From: Phycisphaerales bacterium
GTDB lineage: Bacteria > Planctomycetota > Phycisphaerae > Phycisphaerales > SM1A02
Reading direction: 5' to 3'
Assembly (NCBI GenBank): GCA_014238125.1
Contig: JABABS010000097.1
Coordinates: 1 to 41,016, forward strand
Length of the DNA: 41,016 bases
Every line of letters begins with the position of its first letter. Positions within the stretch are counted from its first letter, which is position 1. Below the pieces are notes generated by a model. The model had not been told where the DNA came from. It did not search any database and saw only the letters and a list, made by a program, of their open reading frames with translations. The translations under genes were made by a program, and so were the position numbers. Positions 22,941 to 32,232 of the stretch are shown piece after piece.

Positions 22941-23145
22941 GTTACGTTTTCTTCTAAGTTGCGATAGTAGTTAAATCAATACCTCATCTTCTTAAACACC
23001 TAGGAAGAATTTTATTACCGGTGGTAAAGTTACTGATTACTAGCTAGTAACTGAATGCTACAACCTAGATAATTCCTTCAGACATGTTCGAATACCTTTT
23101 TCGCGGGGTAATTTATCTTGAGGAGATGTAAATTTTTGTAGTTGG
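22941..23145. other. Intergenic stretch with palindromes, no gene seen
   Basis: This 205-nt stretch between the terminator and the 3' end of the ROK gene has no convincing ORF. It holds TTACC/GGTAA around 23015-23027 and an exact 14-nt palindrome at 23037-23050, itself inside a longer AGTTACT/AGTAACT hairpin. These may form the leftward end of the ROK transcript, but no T-tract is seen on the minus strand. Confidence 0.4.
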
Positions 23146-23997
23146 TTATTGAGCAAGTGCAGCAGCGCCAAGTAATCCAGCATCAGGCCCGAGAAGTGTA
23201 GATTTCAATTCGCATTGTCTGCAATGTTTTGGAAACACGTCTTCTGTAAATTGGTCGCGAATTGCATCCAAATATTGAACACCTAGAGCTTCAATCAAAC
23301 CGCCTCCAAGTACTACGCGATCAAGGGAGAGTAAGGTGATTACATTTGCGATTGCAGTGCCAATTCTTTTCGCACTATTATCTACAGCAGCTGTAATTTC
23401 TGGATCAAGCTTGTAGCCCTTAGTGATTTCGCATGTTGTGAGGTCTGGTCTTGATAGTACTCGTTGCATGCCGCTACGACTTGCACTAGCTTCAAGGTAT
23501 CTATACGTGGCGTCAGGTTCTGGCGAGCTGATCCCCATTCCAAATTCACCTGCTGTGCCAAGTGGTCCACGCCAAATTTTCCCATCAAGAATTAAACCCC
23601 CGCCGATACCAGTACCAATCCAAACGGCGAACATTGAATCTACATCTTTTCCAGCTCCAAAACAGAATTCTCCCCATGCTGCAGCGGTGACATCATTTTC
23701 AACTACCACTTTGCAACCAAGATTTTCAGCAACTCTATTTCCAAGTGGGACATTATCCCAGTTTAGGTTTTGGGCTCGATGGACTACGCCAGTTTGACAA
23801 TCAACTCCGCCCGCAACTGCAATACCAACATGTTCTATGTTCGGTCCAGCAACAGCAGAAATGAGGTCACAAGTTTGTTTTACCACCTCCCCAAAATCAC
23901 ACCCTTCCACGATTTGCTCATGGGCACGTTCCACAACGAGGTTATCTTCTATACGCCCAACAAGTAAATTAGTCCCTCCAATGTCAACGCCAATCAT
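23146..23997 (-). CDS. ROK-family sugar kinase-like protein
   Basis: This 283-aa ROK protein has IGVDIGGTN at the N-terminus for phosphate binding, the catalytic aspartate in VENDVTAAAWGE (D102), IGTGIGGGLILDG, and GTAGEFG (E151). ROK kinases phosphorylate glucose and related sugars. The usual zinc site is missing: the His after GE(I/F)G is Met, and no CxCGxxGC cluster follows, only RYLEASASRSG. It is therefore a divergent kinase or a variant of the group that lost the zinc. It overlaps gatA by 4 nt and is probably translated with it, an unexpected partner for a tRNA amidotransferase. The sugar substrate is unknown. Confidence 0.87.
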   Translation of the reverse strand: MIGVDIGGTNLLVGRIEDNLVVERAHEQIVEGCDFGEVVKQTCDLISAVAGPNIEHVGIAVAGGVDCQTGVVHRAQNLNWDNVPLGNRVAENLGCKVVVENDVTAAAWGEFCFGAGKDVDSMFAVWIGTGIGGGLILDGKIWRGPLGTAGEFGMGISSPEPDATYRYLEASASRSGMQRVLSRPDLTTCEITKGYKLDPEITAAVDNSAKRIGTAIANVITLLSLDRVVLGGGLIEALGVQYLDAIRDQFTEDVFPKHCRQCELKSTLLGPDAGLLGAAALAQ

Positions 23998-25415
23998 GAT
24001 GGGTCCTCTGGGTGATTTGTGTGAAATGTAGTTGCTTGTTCGAAAGCGTGTGCGATTTGCAAAAGTTTAGCATCAGAAAAAGCAGGCCCTTGAAGATGCA
24101 TGCCAATAGGTAGTGGCTTACCTGATTTAACTGCAAAACCACATGGAATTGAAATGCCACAAATGCCTGCTATGTTTGTATTGGCGGTGTACACATCGCA
24201 GAGATACATTGAAACGGGATCAGATTTCGCCCCAATTTTAAACGCGGGCGTCGGTGTTGTTGGTCCTAGGATGACATCACACTGCTCAAATGCAGTTGCA
24301 TATTCTTCGCTGATCAATCGCCTGATTTTAAGTGCGTTGTTGTAGTAAGCATCGTAATATCCAGAACTGAGTACGTATGTGCCAAGCATGATTCGACGTT
24401 TTACTTCATCGCCAAATCCTTCAGAACGCGAGTGTGCGTACAAATCAAAAAGATTAAGGCCGGTTTTAGCTGTGCGATGCCCGTAGCGAATGCCGTCATA
24501 CCGTGCGAGGTTGCTTGATGCTTCGGCTGGGGCAATAACGTAATACGTTGAAATCCCAACTTCTGTCAGCGGCAACGAGATGTTCACAATTGTTGCGCCA
24601 AGCTGTTCGTATACTTTTATTGCCTCTGCGATAGCATTGTTAATTTCTGGGTCATTGCGATCTGAAATATAATCGTTTGGTACACCAATTTTTATATTTT
24701 TTATTGTTGAATCAAGTGTGTCTACTAAATTTGGCGCGTCCTCTTTTACCGATGTTGCATCGTTTGGGTCAAAACCAGCGATAACTTCAGTTGTTATCGC
24801 AACATCTTTTACACAACGTGAAAATACACCAATTTGGTCTAGACTAGAAGCAAATGCTACAAGGCCATAGCGGCTGACTAAACCATAGGTAGGTTTGTAT
24901 CCAACTATGCCGCAAAGTGCGGCAGGTTGGCGAATTGACCCTCCTGTATCTGAACCAAGTGCTACGTGGCATAAACCTGCTGCTACAGCGGCAGCACTTC
25001 CGCCGGATGATCCGCCTGGGACTCGGTCTATGTCCCATGGGTTATGTACCGCTCCCCAAGCACAGTGTTCGGTTGAAGATCCCATTGCAAATTCGTCACA
25101 ATTCGTTTTACCAACAAGTGTAGCGCCCTTTGCGAGAAGCTTGTCTACAACTGTTGCGTTGAATGGACTTCGATAATTATTCAACATTTTTGAGCCACAC
25201 GTTGTTGTCCCAGTTTTTGTAACAATGTTATCTTTTAGAGCAACAGTAATTCCTGATAGGGGCCCCTTTGTGCCATTTGGCTCTTCGTCTTTCCAGCTTT
25301 CGTGAAACGCGTTGAAGGTCTCATTTTCGATTAATGCATAACAAATTTCCGAAATTTCTTTTGGAGTAGTCTCGCCTTTTTGAATAGCCTCGAGAGTTCC
25401 AGTAATAGAGTTCAT
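23994..25415 (-). CDS. gatA: Asp/Glu-tRNA amidotransferase subunit A
   Basis: GatA releases ammonia from glutamine for the transamidation of Glu-tRNA(Gln) or Asp-tRNA(Asn). This 473-aa amidase has the Ser-Ser-Lys triad: the lysine in VALKDNIV, the cis-serine in VPGGSSGGSAAAVA and the nucleophile in GSDTGGSIRQPA. YGLVSRYGLVAFASSLDQIG and GPTTPTPAFKIG are also typical. It overlaps gatC by 4 nt upstream and the ROK gene by 4 nt downstream. gatB is not in the window and must lie elsewhere. Confidence 0.96.
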   Translation of the reverse strand: MNSITGTLEAIQKGETTPKEISEICYALIENETFNAFHESWKDEEPNGTKGPLSGITVALKDNIVTKTGTTTCGSKMLNNYRSPFNATVVDKLLAKGATLVGKTNCDEFAMGSSTEHCAWGAVHNPWDIDRVPGGSSGGSAAAVAAGLCHVALGSDTGGSIRQPAALCGIVGYKPTYGLVSRYGLVAFASSLDQIGVFSRCVKDVAITTEVIAGFDPNDATSVKEDAPNLVDTLDSTIKNIKIGVPNDYISDRNDPEINNAIAEAIKVYEQLGATIVNISLPLTEVGISTYYVIAPAEASSNLARYDGIRYGHRTAKTGLNLFDLYAHSRSEGFGDEVKRRIMLGTYVLSSGYYDAYYNNALKIRRLISEEYATAFEQCDVILGPTTPTPAFKIGAKSDPVSMYLCDVYTANTNIAGICGISIPCGFAVKSGKPLPIGMHLQGPAFSDAKLLQIAHAFEQATTFHTNHPEDPS

Positions 25416-25729
25416 GTATTATCTCCAAGAACTTTGGGAACATCAATGTATACGCCTCTCACAGCAGGAGCGTTGTCTAATACTTGTTGTTGGCTTAGCG
25501 TTGCACCAACTTCATCATCACGATCACGATTGAGAAGTTCGTTCGGGTGATCGAGGGGTTTGATACCAGTTGTATCAACTTCTTCGAGTTTGTCAATATG
25601 TGCGAAGATGCGTGAAAGATCCTCTTTCGTAATTTTTAATTCAGCTTCTGTCAATGCAAGCCTTGAAAGCATTGCTAAATGACGTACAACGTCAGTTGTT
25701 ATCTGTACATTTTGGTCATTATTACTCAT
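25412..25729 (-). CDS. gatC: Asp/Glu-tRNA amidotransferase subunit C
   Basis: This 105-aa protein is the small stabilising subunit of the GatCAB complex. It shows the family's VVRHLAMLSRLALTEAEL opening, ILAHIDKLEEVDT-like middle (IFAHIDKLEEVDTTGIKPLDH) and the conserved LRDD-like NRDRDDEV before the C-terminal helix. The order gatC-gatA with a 4-nt overlap is standard. It begins the leftward operon, back to back with the RND adaptor gene and only 36 nt from it. Confidence 0.95.
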   Translation of the reverse strand: MSNNDQNVQITTDVVRHLAMLSRLALTEAELKITKEDLSRIFAHIDKLEEVDTTGIKPLDHPNELLNRDRDDEVGATLSQQQVLDNAPAVRGVYIDVPKVLGDNT

Positions 25730-25765
25730 ACGTAGAGGGTAACAGATCGGATAGAATATAGGATT

Positions 25766-27064
25766 ATGGCAACAGGACGATTCATTTCATTTCTTTTTCG
25801 TAGCCTAATTATTCTTGTAATTTTTCTTATAGCGATTGCAACGGTCTCCGCTCTTATAAGTACAAAACCGCAACTTGAAATTGACACGGGCCAGCGTACA
25901 CTTCCTGCAGTTGTTGTCATTGAAGCAAAGCCAACACCTGTTGAAAGACGTACGATCGGGTATGGAACTGCTGCCCCGCTACAACATGCTGACGTGCCAG
26001 CTAGAATTTCCTCTACTGTAGAGGCATTGCCCGCAACAACTCGCATCGGTCGTTTTGTGAACAAAGGTGATTTAATAGTCGCTCTTGACCCCACTGATTA
26101 TCGTCAGCAAGTTATCCGTGCAGAGCAAGCGCTTGCGTCTTCTGTTGCAGAACAAGCAATCCTTGCCGTAGAGCAAGATGCTGCAAATACAAGGGCAGAG
26201 CTCGCAGCCCAAGATCAAATACTCGCAGAAGCAGAATGTGCACGAATTGAAGATGCCTTCGCTCGTGGTGGCGCGAAACAACGAGAAGTAGATGCTGCGA
26301 AACAGCGTTTGATCGGTGTTTCTTCTGCCGCTATCAACGCTAAAGAAACTGCCGATCAACTTCCCGCTCGTGAAGAGCAAGCGTTTTCTACTCTTACATC
26401 AAGAGAGGCCGACTTAGAACTTGCAAGGCAGAGTCTACATAGGTGTAATATCCTTAGCCCTATCGATGGCGTGCTACAAGAAATTGATGTGCGGGTTGGT
26501 GAGCACGTACAAGCGGGTCAACGGATAGCACGTGTAGTAAACAGCGCCATGCTTGAAATCCCACTTCGTCTTCCCTCCCACGCTCGCTCGTATATTTCAA
26601 TCGGCAATGATGTTTCTTTGCGTTCTGCTGGCTTCGGTAGAAGACACTGGGAAGCTCGTGTTTCGCGTATAGCACCTGAGGATGATACGCAAACTCGAAC
26701 GATGATTGTTTATGTTGATATTGAGCAAGATGCGAATTCTTCAACACGTGTGCCACCTGGACTCTTTGTCCGTGGAGAAGTGAAACATTCACATGACGTG
26801 CAGTCTCGCTGGATAGTGCCTCGGCGATCTTTACGAGATGATCGAATTCTTGTTGTACGTGATGGAATTCTCAGATCAGTGCCGGTTATCATTGAATATT
26901 CTATAACTGCTCAAAAGCAGCAATTTGATCTCCCAGATCAAGACTGGGCTGTTCTTGAAACACCATTGTCACGGGATGATCTCGTCGTAGTTGACCCTGG
27001 TGGTAGCCTCCGTGATGGAATGGCTGTGCGGGTAATTCTTGCCAATGAGGTAGCATTGAAATGA
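25766..27064 (+). CDS. RND efflux periplasmic adaptor (membrane fusion protein)
   Basis: This 432-aa adaptor has an N-terminal membrane anchor or signal (FISFLFRSLIILVIFLIAIATVSALI). A first half-lipoyl and barrel segment follows (about 75-105). A long Ala/Gln/Glu-rich alpha hairpin spans roughly 110-210. The second lipoyl half contains LSPIDGVLQEIDVRVGEHVQAGQRIARV. A C-terminal beta barrel ends it. It would bridge the inner-membrane RND pump to an outer-membrane channel. It overlaps the RND gene by 4 nt. No TolC-like gene is in the window. Confidence 0.9.
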   Translation: MATGRFISFLFRSLIILVIFLIAIATVSALISTKPQLEIDTGQRTLPAVVVIEAKPTPVERRTIGYGTAAPLQHADVPARISSTVEALPATTRIGRFVNKGDLIVALDPTDYRQQVIRAEQALASSVAEQAILAVEQDAANTRAELAAQDQILAEAECARIEDAFARGGAKQREVDAAKQRLIGVSSAAINAKETADQLPAREEQAFSTLTSREADLELARQSLHRCNILSPIDGVLQEIDVRVGEHVQAGQRIARVVNSAMLEIPLRLPSHARSYISIGNDVSLRSAGFGRRHWEARVSRIAPEDDTQTRTMIVYVDIEQDANSSTRVPPGLFVRGEVKHSHDVQSRWIVPRRSLRDDRILVVRDGILRSVPVIIEYSITAQKQQFDLPDQDWAVLETPLSRDDLVVVDPGGSLRDGMAVRVILANEVALK

Positions 27065-30000
27065 ACCTCCCTCAGTTTGGAGTACGCAACCCAGTTCCAA
27101 TTAACTTGCTCATGGCGGGTTTTATTCTTGCAGGAATTTTTGCTGCTTTTAACTTACGCCGACAATTTTTCCCAGATATGACATTCGATAGCGTTGTCAT
27201 TGCGATGGCATATCCAGGCGCTTCTCCCCAAGACGTTGAATCTTCGCTCGCTAAACGTATCGAGAATGTACTTATAGCAATAGATGCAGTCGATGAAATT
27301 CGAACAAGTTGCATTGAAGGATCAGTTTCGATTGGTGTAACTTTTAAGGAAGGAACAGCAAATGTTGATGATGCGATAGATGAGGTTCGTCGCAAAGTTG
27401 ATTCTATACAAGATTTCCCCGCGGAAGTCGATCGCCCAGTTATCACTCGGATGGAGCCAAAGATGCCTGTGATCATGGTAGAAATTTGGGGAGATGTTGA
27501 CAAGCAAGTGATGAAGCAAGCGATCCGCGATATTCGTGACGATTTGCGTTCGTTTACAGATATGGGTTCGCTCACTATTGGGGGTGATATTAACAATGAG
27601 CTCACTGTTGAAGTTAATCAAGATTCATTGATTGAACATGGAATCAGTATTGCCCAAGTAGCACAAAGCATTTCTTCATGGATGCGCGAAATTCCTGGTG
27701 GAACACTTCGCAGTAAGGGCGGTGACATCGTAATTCGTACAGATACGCCCGATGAGACCTCATTAGATCTTAAAGAAATTGTAATTCGTTCACAACATGA
27801 CGGTGAAACTTTATTGCTTGGAGATATTGCAACAGTGCAAACAACACTTGTTGATATTCCTATTGCAGTGCGATTTAATGGAAAGCCAGCAATGAACATG
27901 TTCGTTGCAAAATCTGGCGAACAAGATGTTGTAAAAATGGCAGAAATCGTTAGGGCGTATGTCAAGGGGCGAATGGGTGAGCCATATGATCAAAACTGGA
28001 AAGACACTTTTTCAGGAGGCCGTACTGTCCGTCAAAAAGCATGGAAACTTGGTGTTGATGCTGATCCTTTGCCTAATGGTACGTCACTTACCACGTTTAC
28101 AGATTTAGCACGTTTCGTTGAGGGGCGTATGAATTTGCTCACAGAGAACGCTTTATATGGTGGTGCCTTAGTTTTTATTTTACTATTGCTTACGCTGAAT
28201 TGGCGAGTAGCGCTTTGGGTCGGCATAGGTCTTATCACAGCACTCGGCGGAACACTTTTTATCATGTCTATGGTAGGTATCACGTTGAACATGTTAACGA
28301 TGTTTGGTTTGATCCTTGTACTTGGACTGCTTGTGGATGACGCTATTGTTGTTGCAGAAAACATAAAGGCGCAGCATGAACAAGGTATTCCTGCAACGGA
28401 GGCGGCAGTAAATGGTGCAAAGCAGGTAATGTGGCCAGTCGTAGCGACAGTATTGACTTCAATTGTCGCATTCCTTCCTCTCACTTTTGTCAAGGGAAAC
28501 ATGGGCGATTTGTTAGGAGCTTTACCTATTGTTATTGCTTGCGCATTAGCAATGAGTTTGTTTGAGGCACTGCTCATTCTGCCCGCACATCTTGGTCATA
28601 CTTTAGAAAAAGCAGAAAAAGTAGCTAAAACAAAAATTGGTAAATTGATCAATCGGTATGAAAAATCTAGGGATCGATTTTTGTTTGAACAACTTATTCC
28701 TGCATATTTATGGCTTTTGCGTTTGGCAATACACTTTCGTTATATTTCACTTTCAGTTGCAATTGCCTGTTTAACAATCTCACTCGGTCTTGTTATGGGA
28801 GGCCGAGTTGGATATGAGTTCATGACAATTCCTGATGCTGAAACTATTGCAATTAATTTACGCATGCCTGAAAGCACGCCATTCGCTCAAACAGCCAAAA
28901 TGATCGAACGTATAGAGGATAGCGCAAAATCTCAATCGCAAGTTAAACACATTAGTTCTCTCTCTGGAGTGCAGATGGCAACAGAAGGGACAAGCGGTGG
29001 TTTTTCGTCTCATCTTGGTCAGTTATTTATCGAATTAACACCTGCAGAGACGAGGACTCTTAATGCAAGTGAAGTGATCGATAATATTCGAACTTCCATC
29101 GGGGATGCAGCGATGCTTGCTGACTCTATTGGATATGAAATGATGTCTGGAGCACCAAGTGGTGCTGACATCACCATTAAATTACATGGTGATTCCGAGC
29201 TAGAATTGGTTGCTGCTTCTCAACAAATAAAACGCGATTTACGTTCTTATGCTGCTGTCCACGACATTTCCGACAATGCTTCTGCTGGGCAGCGTGAGCT
29301 ACACCTAGAATTACGCGAAGGTGCACCGAGCACAGGTTTGACACTTTCGGATCTCGCGCAGCAAGTCAGGGGAGCAGTGTACGGTATTGATGCGCATGTT
29401 TTTGTACAAGGAGATGAAGAAGTTGACATTAGGGTAAAACTTGGGAAAGAGTACAGAGAAAATGTCGGCGCACTTGAACAGTTTTGGGTAATCACACCTT
29501 CTGGGGTTTCTATTCCACTTGTAGAAATTGCGCACATTACCGAACAGCGGGGGTATACGTCTATTCGCCGGATAAACAGGAAACGTACAGTGACAGTTAC
29601 CGCTGAAGTAGTAGATGGCGTCAGCCCCGAATCAGTTAGTTCTACATTGCCATTTGATGTATGGGAAAAGGATTTTCCAAGTGTTGAAATTCAAAAAGGC
29701 GGACGCCAGGAACAACAAGCAGAGGCGTTTGCTTCTCTACCTGTCGGATTCGCAGCAGCCTGTTTGATGATTTACGTTATTTTGGCATGGCTTTTTGGTA
29801 GTTACTTTCAACCCATAATCGTCATGCTTGGTATCCCATTTGCGATGATAGGAGTCATCTGGGGTCATTATTTTGCAGGTGTTTCTCTCTCATTTCTCAG
29901 TATGATTGGTTTTGTAGCACTCAGTGGAGTTGTTGTGAATGATTCACTCATTTTCGTTGAGTTTTACAACGCAAAGCGAGCCCAGGGCGAGTCGTTACGT

Positions 30001-30264
30001 GTTTCACTCTTGCAAGCAGGTGGAGCGAGACTAAGGCCGATTTTCCTTACGACAATAACAACAGTTTTAGGCTTGACCCCACTGATGCTTGAGCAATCAA
30101 TGCAAGCAAAATTCTTGATTCCCATGGCACTGGCAATATCATTTGGTTTGATAAGCGCAACAGTACTTATCCTCTTGCTACTACCGGCTTTAATCGTTAT
30201 AGGCGCTGATATCCAACATACCTTTTCATTGCTTTGGAATGGTTCAAACGACCAGCGACTATAA
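27061..30264 (+). CDS. RND-family efflux permease
   Basis: This 1067-aa inner-membrane pump matches the full RND length, with two copies of a TM plus periplasmic-loop unit. The first TM (INLLMAGFILAGIFAAF) is followed by a large periplasmic domain with YPGASPQDVESSLAKRIE. Near residue 423 the TM4 segment GLLVDDAIVVAEN carries the paired aspartates used for proton relay. The second half repeats the pattern (SLSFLSMIGFVALSGVVVNDSLIFVEF). These features place it with AcrB/MexB-like or related hydrophobe-exporting pumps. The substrate cannot be read. Translation is coupled to the adaptor gene by a 4-nt overlap. Confidence 0.94.
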   Translation: MNLPQFGVRNPVPINLLMAGFILAGIFAAFNLRRQFFPDMTFDSVVIAMAYPGASPQDVESSLAKRIENVLIAIDAVDEIRTSCIEGSVSIGVTFKEGTANVDDAIDEVRRKVDSIQDFPAEVDRPVITRMEPKMPVIMVEIWGDVDKQVMKQAIRDIRDDLRSFTDMGSLTIGGDINNELTVEVNQDSLIEHGISIAQVAQSISSWMREIPGGTLRSKGGDIVIRTDTPDETSLDLKEIVIRSQHDGETLLLGDIATVQTTLVDIPIAVRFNGKPAMNMFVAKSGEQDVVKMAEIVRAYVKGRMGEPYDQNWKDTFSGGRTVRQKAWKLGVDADPLPNGTSLTTFTDLARFVEGRMNLLTENALYGGALVFILLLLTLNWRVALWVGIGLITALGGTLFIMSMVGITLNMLTMFGLILVLGLLVDDAIVVAENIKAQHEQGIPATEAAVNGAKQVMWPVVATVLTSIVAFLPLTFVKGNMGDLLGALPIVIACALAMSLFEALLILPAHLGHTLEKAEKVAKTKIGKLINRYEKSRDRFLFEQLIPAYLWLLRLAIHFRYISLSVAIACLTISLGLVMGGRVGYEFMTIPDAETIAINLRMPESTPFAQTAKMIERIEDSAKSQSQVKHISSLSGVQMATEGTSGGFSSHLGQLFIELTPAETRTLNASEVIDNIRTSIGDAAMLADSIGYEMMSGAPSGADITIKLHGDSELELVAASQQIKRDLRSYAAVHDISDNASAGQRELHLELREGAPSTGLTLSDLAQQVRGAVYGIDAHVFVQGDEEVDIRVKLGKEYRENVGALEQFWVITPSGVSIPLVEIAHITEQRGYTSIRRINRKRTVTVTAEVVDGVSPESVSSTLPFDVWEKDFPSVEIQKGGRQEQQAEAFASLPVGFAAACLMIYVILAWLFGSYFQPIIVMLGIPFAMIGVIWGHYFAGVSLSFLSMIGFVALSGVVVNDSLIFVEFYNAKRAQGESLRVSLLQAGGARLRPIFLTTITTVLGLTPLMLEQSMQAKFLIPMALAISFGLISATVLILLLLPALIVIGADIQHTFSLLWNGSNDQRL

Positions 30265-30307
30265 TAAGGGTCCCCAGATTGACATTTGAAAATCTGCTTG
30301 GTGATTC

Positions 30308-32080
30308 ATGAAACTACTACAAGGCATTCCAGTTAGCCCCGGTGTCGTCATTGGACGCGCAATGGTGCTTGAAAAATCTCTCCACAGAGTGCCATTTCTC
30401 ATTCTTGGACCAAAAGAAATACCTACGGAATTGGCACGGTATGACAAGGCAGTTCTTTCTGCACTTGCTGCTGTTACAAAAGATCGCGATCGTATCGCCG
30501 TTACTCTTGGCCCTGAACCAGCAAAGATATTTGAATTTCATTTAGGTTTATTAAGCGACACTTCGCTGATGGCTCCAATTCGGAACAGAATTAAATCTGA
30601 AGGAGTGAATGCAGCGTTTGCAGTTGTTGAAGCTTTTGGAAATTTGGCAGATCGTTTCCGTTCGATGGATGCCCGAGTTTTTAGGGAGAAGGCCAACGAT
30701 GTCTTTGATCTAGAACGCCGTTTGATGGAAGAAATATCTGGTGGTGCAAAAGACAGGCTCGCTTCTGTTGATGAACCAGTTATTGTTATTTGTCACCAAG
30801 TCACACCTGCTGAAATTGCTTCCTTCCAAAGTGAAAAAGTATTAGGCATCGCTACTGATCTTGGAGGGCGAACTGATCACAGTTCCATTGTTGCAGCTGC
30901 CCTTGGCGTTCCTGTTGTCGTTGGTTGTAAATCAGTTGCGGAAGAAATCAGTGATGGCGACATGCTTATCATTGATGGCAAAACTGGCACGGTCATGATT
31001 TCGCCTGATGAAGCAACGATTAAGCAAATGCGCCGCAACATCGAAATGCTCGAGGCCTATAAGCAATCTACTGGTGAATTAGTAAGTGAAACATCCATTA
31101 CATTGGACGGTGTAGAAGTGCATTTGCTAGGCAATATTGAATTTGCTCATGAAATTAAACAAGTAATTGCAAGGGGCGGAGAAGGTGTGGGATTGTATCG
31201 GACTGAATTTCAATTTCTTACAAGCAGTACGCCACCAACTGAAGATGAACTTTTTGAAGAGTACGCAACTGCAATCCGTAATCTCGATGGGCGAAAGTTG
31301 ACTTTACGTACGCTTGATCTCGGCGCAGATAAATACACACAAGCTCAAGAAATGGAACCTGAACGAAATCCTTTCTTAGGTTTGCGATCAATAAGATATT
31401 GTCTTCAACATCAAGATGTCTTTAGGCGACAATTGCGTGCAATCCTTAGAGCTTCAGGAGTTGGACCTTTGCAAGTGATGTTTCCTTTGATTACGTGCAT
31501 GAACGAACTTCGTCAGGCAAAGATGATTCTTCGTGATGTGATGGAAGAATGTGATGAAGATGGGATTGCTTTCGACCATGATTTAAAGGTTGGAATGATG
31601 GTTGAAGTGCCAAGTGCCGCTCTCATGGCAGCTACCTTTACCAAAGAAGTCGATTTTTTCTCGATCGGTACAAATGATTTGATTCAATACACGGTCGCAG
31701 TTGACCGAGGTAATGAAAGGGTTGCAAGTTTGTACACGGCAGCTAATCCAGCTGTGATCAAACTTATAAAGTCAGTTATACGGGCTGCAAGGCGTGGAAA
31801 GGTCGAAACTAGCTTATGTGGAGAAATTGCAGGCGATCCCGTCTATACTATGTTACTGATAGGACTTGGCCTTCGGCACCTTTCATTGGTGCCCTCGCAG
31901 ATTCCCGCAATTAAGCAGGTTATTCGCAAAGTCAAGGTTGAAGATTGTGAGCGTTTGGCCAGAAAAATAGGCTCGCTCGACTCTGATCGAAGAATCCTAG
32001 CGACTCTTCGAAATGAATTACAGAAACAAGTGCCTCAGGCGCAAGGCGGATGGTCCGCTGAGCAGGTAGCCGAGGCATAA
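30308..32080 (+). CDS. ptsI: Phosphoenolpyruvate-protein phosphotransferase (PTS enzyme I)
   Basis: This 590-aa enzyme takes phosphate from PEP onto a histidine and passes it to HPr. The phospho-histidine is in GGRTDHSSIVAAALGVP (H191). The PEP-binding barrel shows GVGLYRTEFQFL, LRTLDLGADK, NPFLGLRSIRY, MVEVPSAALMA and the C-terminal catalytic cysteine in TSLCGEIAGDP. No GAF domain precedes it, so it is the EI type rather than EI-Ntr. No ptsH or EII gene is nearby. It follows the RND gene after 43 nt and precedes the rne operon by about 150 nt. In planctomycetes a reduced PTS may serve regulation, but that is inference. Confidence 0.94.
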   Translation: MKLLQGIPVSPGVVIGRAMVLEKSLHRVPFLILGPKEIPTELARYDKAVLSALAAVTKDRDRIAVTLGPEPAKIFEFHLGLLSDTSLMAPIRNRIKSEGVNAAFAVVEAFGNLADRFRSMDARVFREKANDVFDLERRLMEEISGGAKDRLASVDEPVIVICHQVTPAEIASFQSEKVLGIATDLGGRTDHSSIVAAALGVPVVVGCKSVAEEISDGDMLIIDGKTGTVMISPDEATIKQMRRNIEMLEAYKQSTGELVSETSITLDGVEVHLLGNIEFAHEIKQVIARGGEGVGLYRTEFQFLTSSTPPTEDELFEEYATAIRNLDGRKLTLRTLDLGADKYTQAQEMEPERNPFLGLRSIRYCLQHQDVFRRQLRAILRASGVGPLQVMFPLITCMNELRQAKMILRDVMEECDEDGIAFDHDLKVGMMVEVPSAALMAATFTKEVDFFSIGTNDLIQYTVAVDRGNERVASLYTAANPAVIKLIKSVIRAARRGKVETSLCGEIAGDPVYTMLLIGLGLRHLSLVPSQIPAIKQVIRKVKVEDCERLARKIGSLDSDRRILATLRNELQKQVPQAQGGWSAEQVAEA

Positions 32081-32138
32081 AACGAACCATTGATTCTGCA
32101 GGGATCGCAACGTGCGGCCTGCAAATCGAACCGAACAC

Positions 32139-32166
32139 CTGAGCTAATGACTATGCAGTCACTCAG
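32139..32166 (+). promoter_or_regulatory. Bulged hairpin in the rne 5' leader
   Basis: CTGAG (32139-32143) and TGACT (32148-32152) pair with AGTCA (32157-32161) and CTCAG (32162-32166). This gives a 10-bp stem with a 4-nt one-sided bulge and a 4-nt loop, about 65 nt before the start codon. Enterobacterial rne controls its own mRNA through leader hairpins, so this is a candidate for a similar site. Confidence 0.35.
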
Positions 32167-32232
32167 ATACAACGCGAAGCCTGCTCGCATCGATGACGCA
32201 ACGCAAATAGTGTTTTGCAACGTCCGATAGAA

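Noticed and set aside
28032-28577. 181-codon minus-strand frame opposite the RND pump
   Set aside because: It lies opposite the conserved TM4 region of the pump; composition is typical of antisense to membrane segments.
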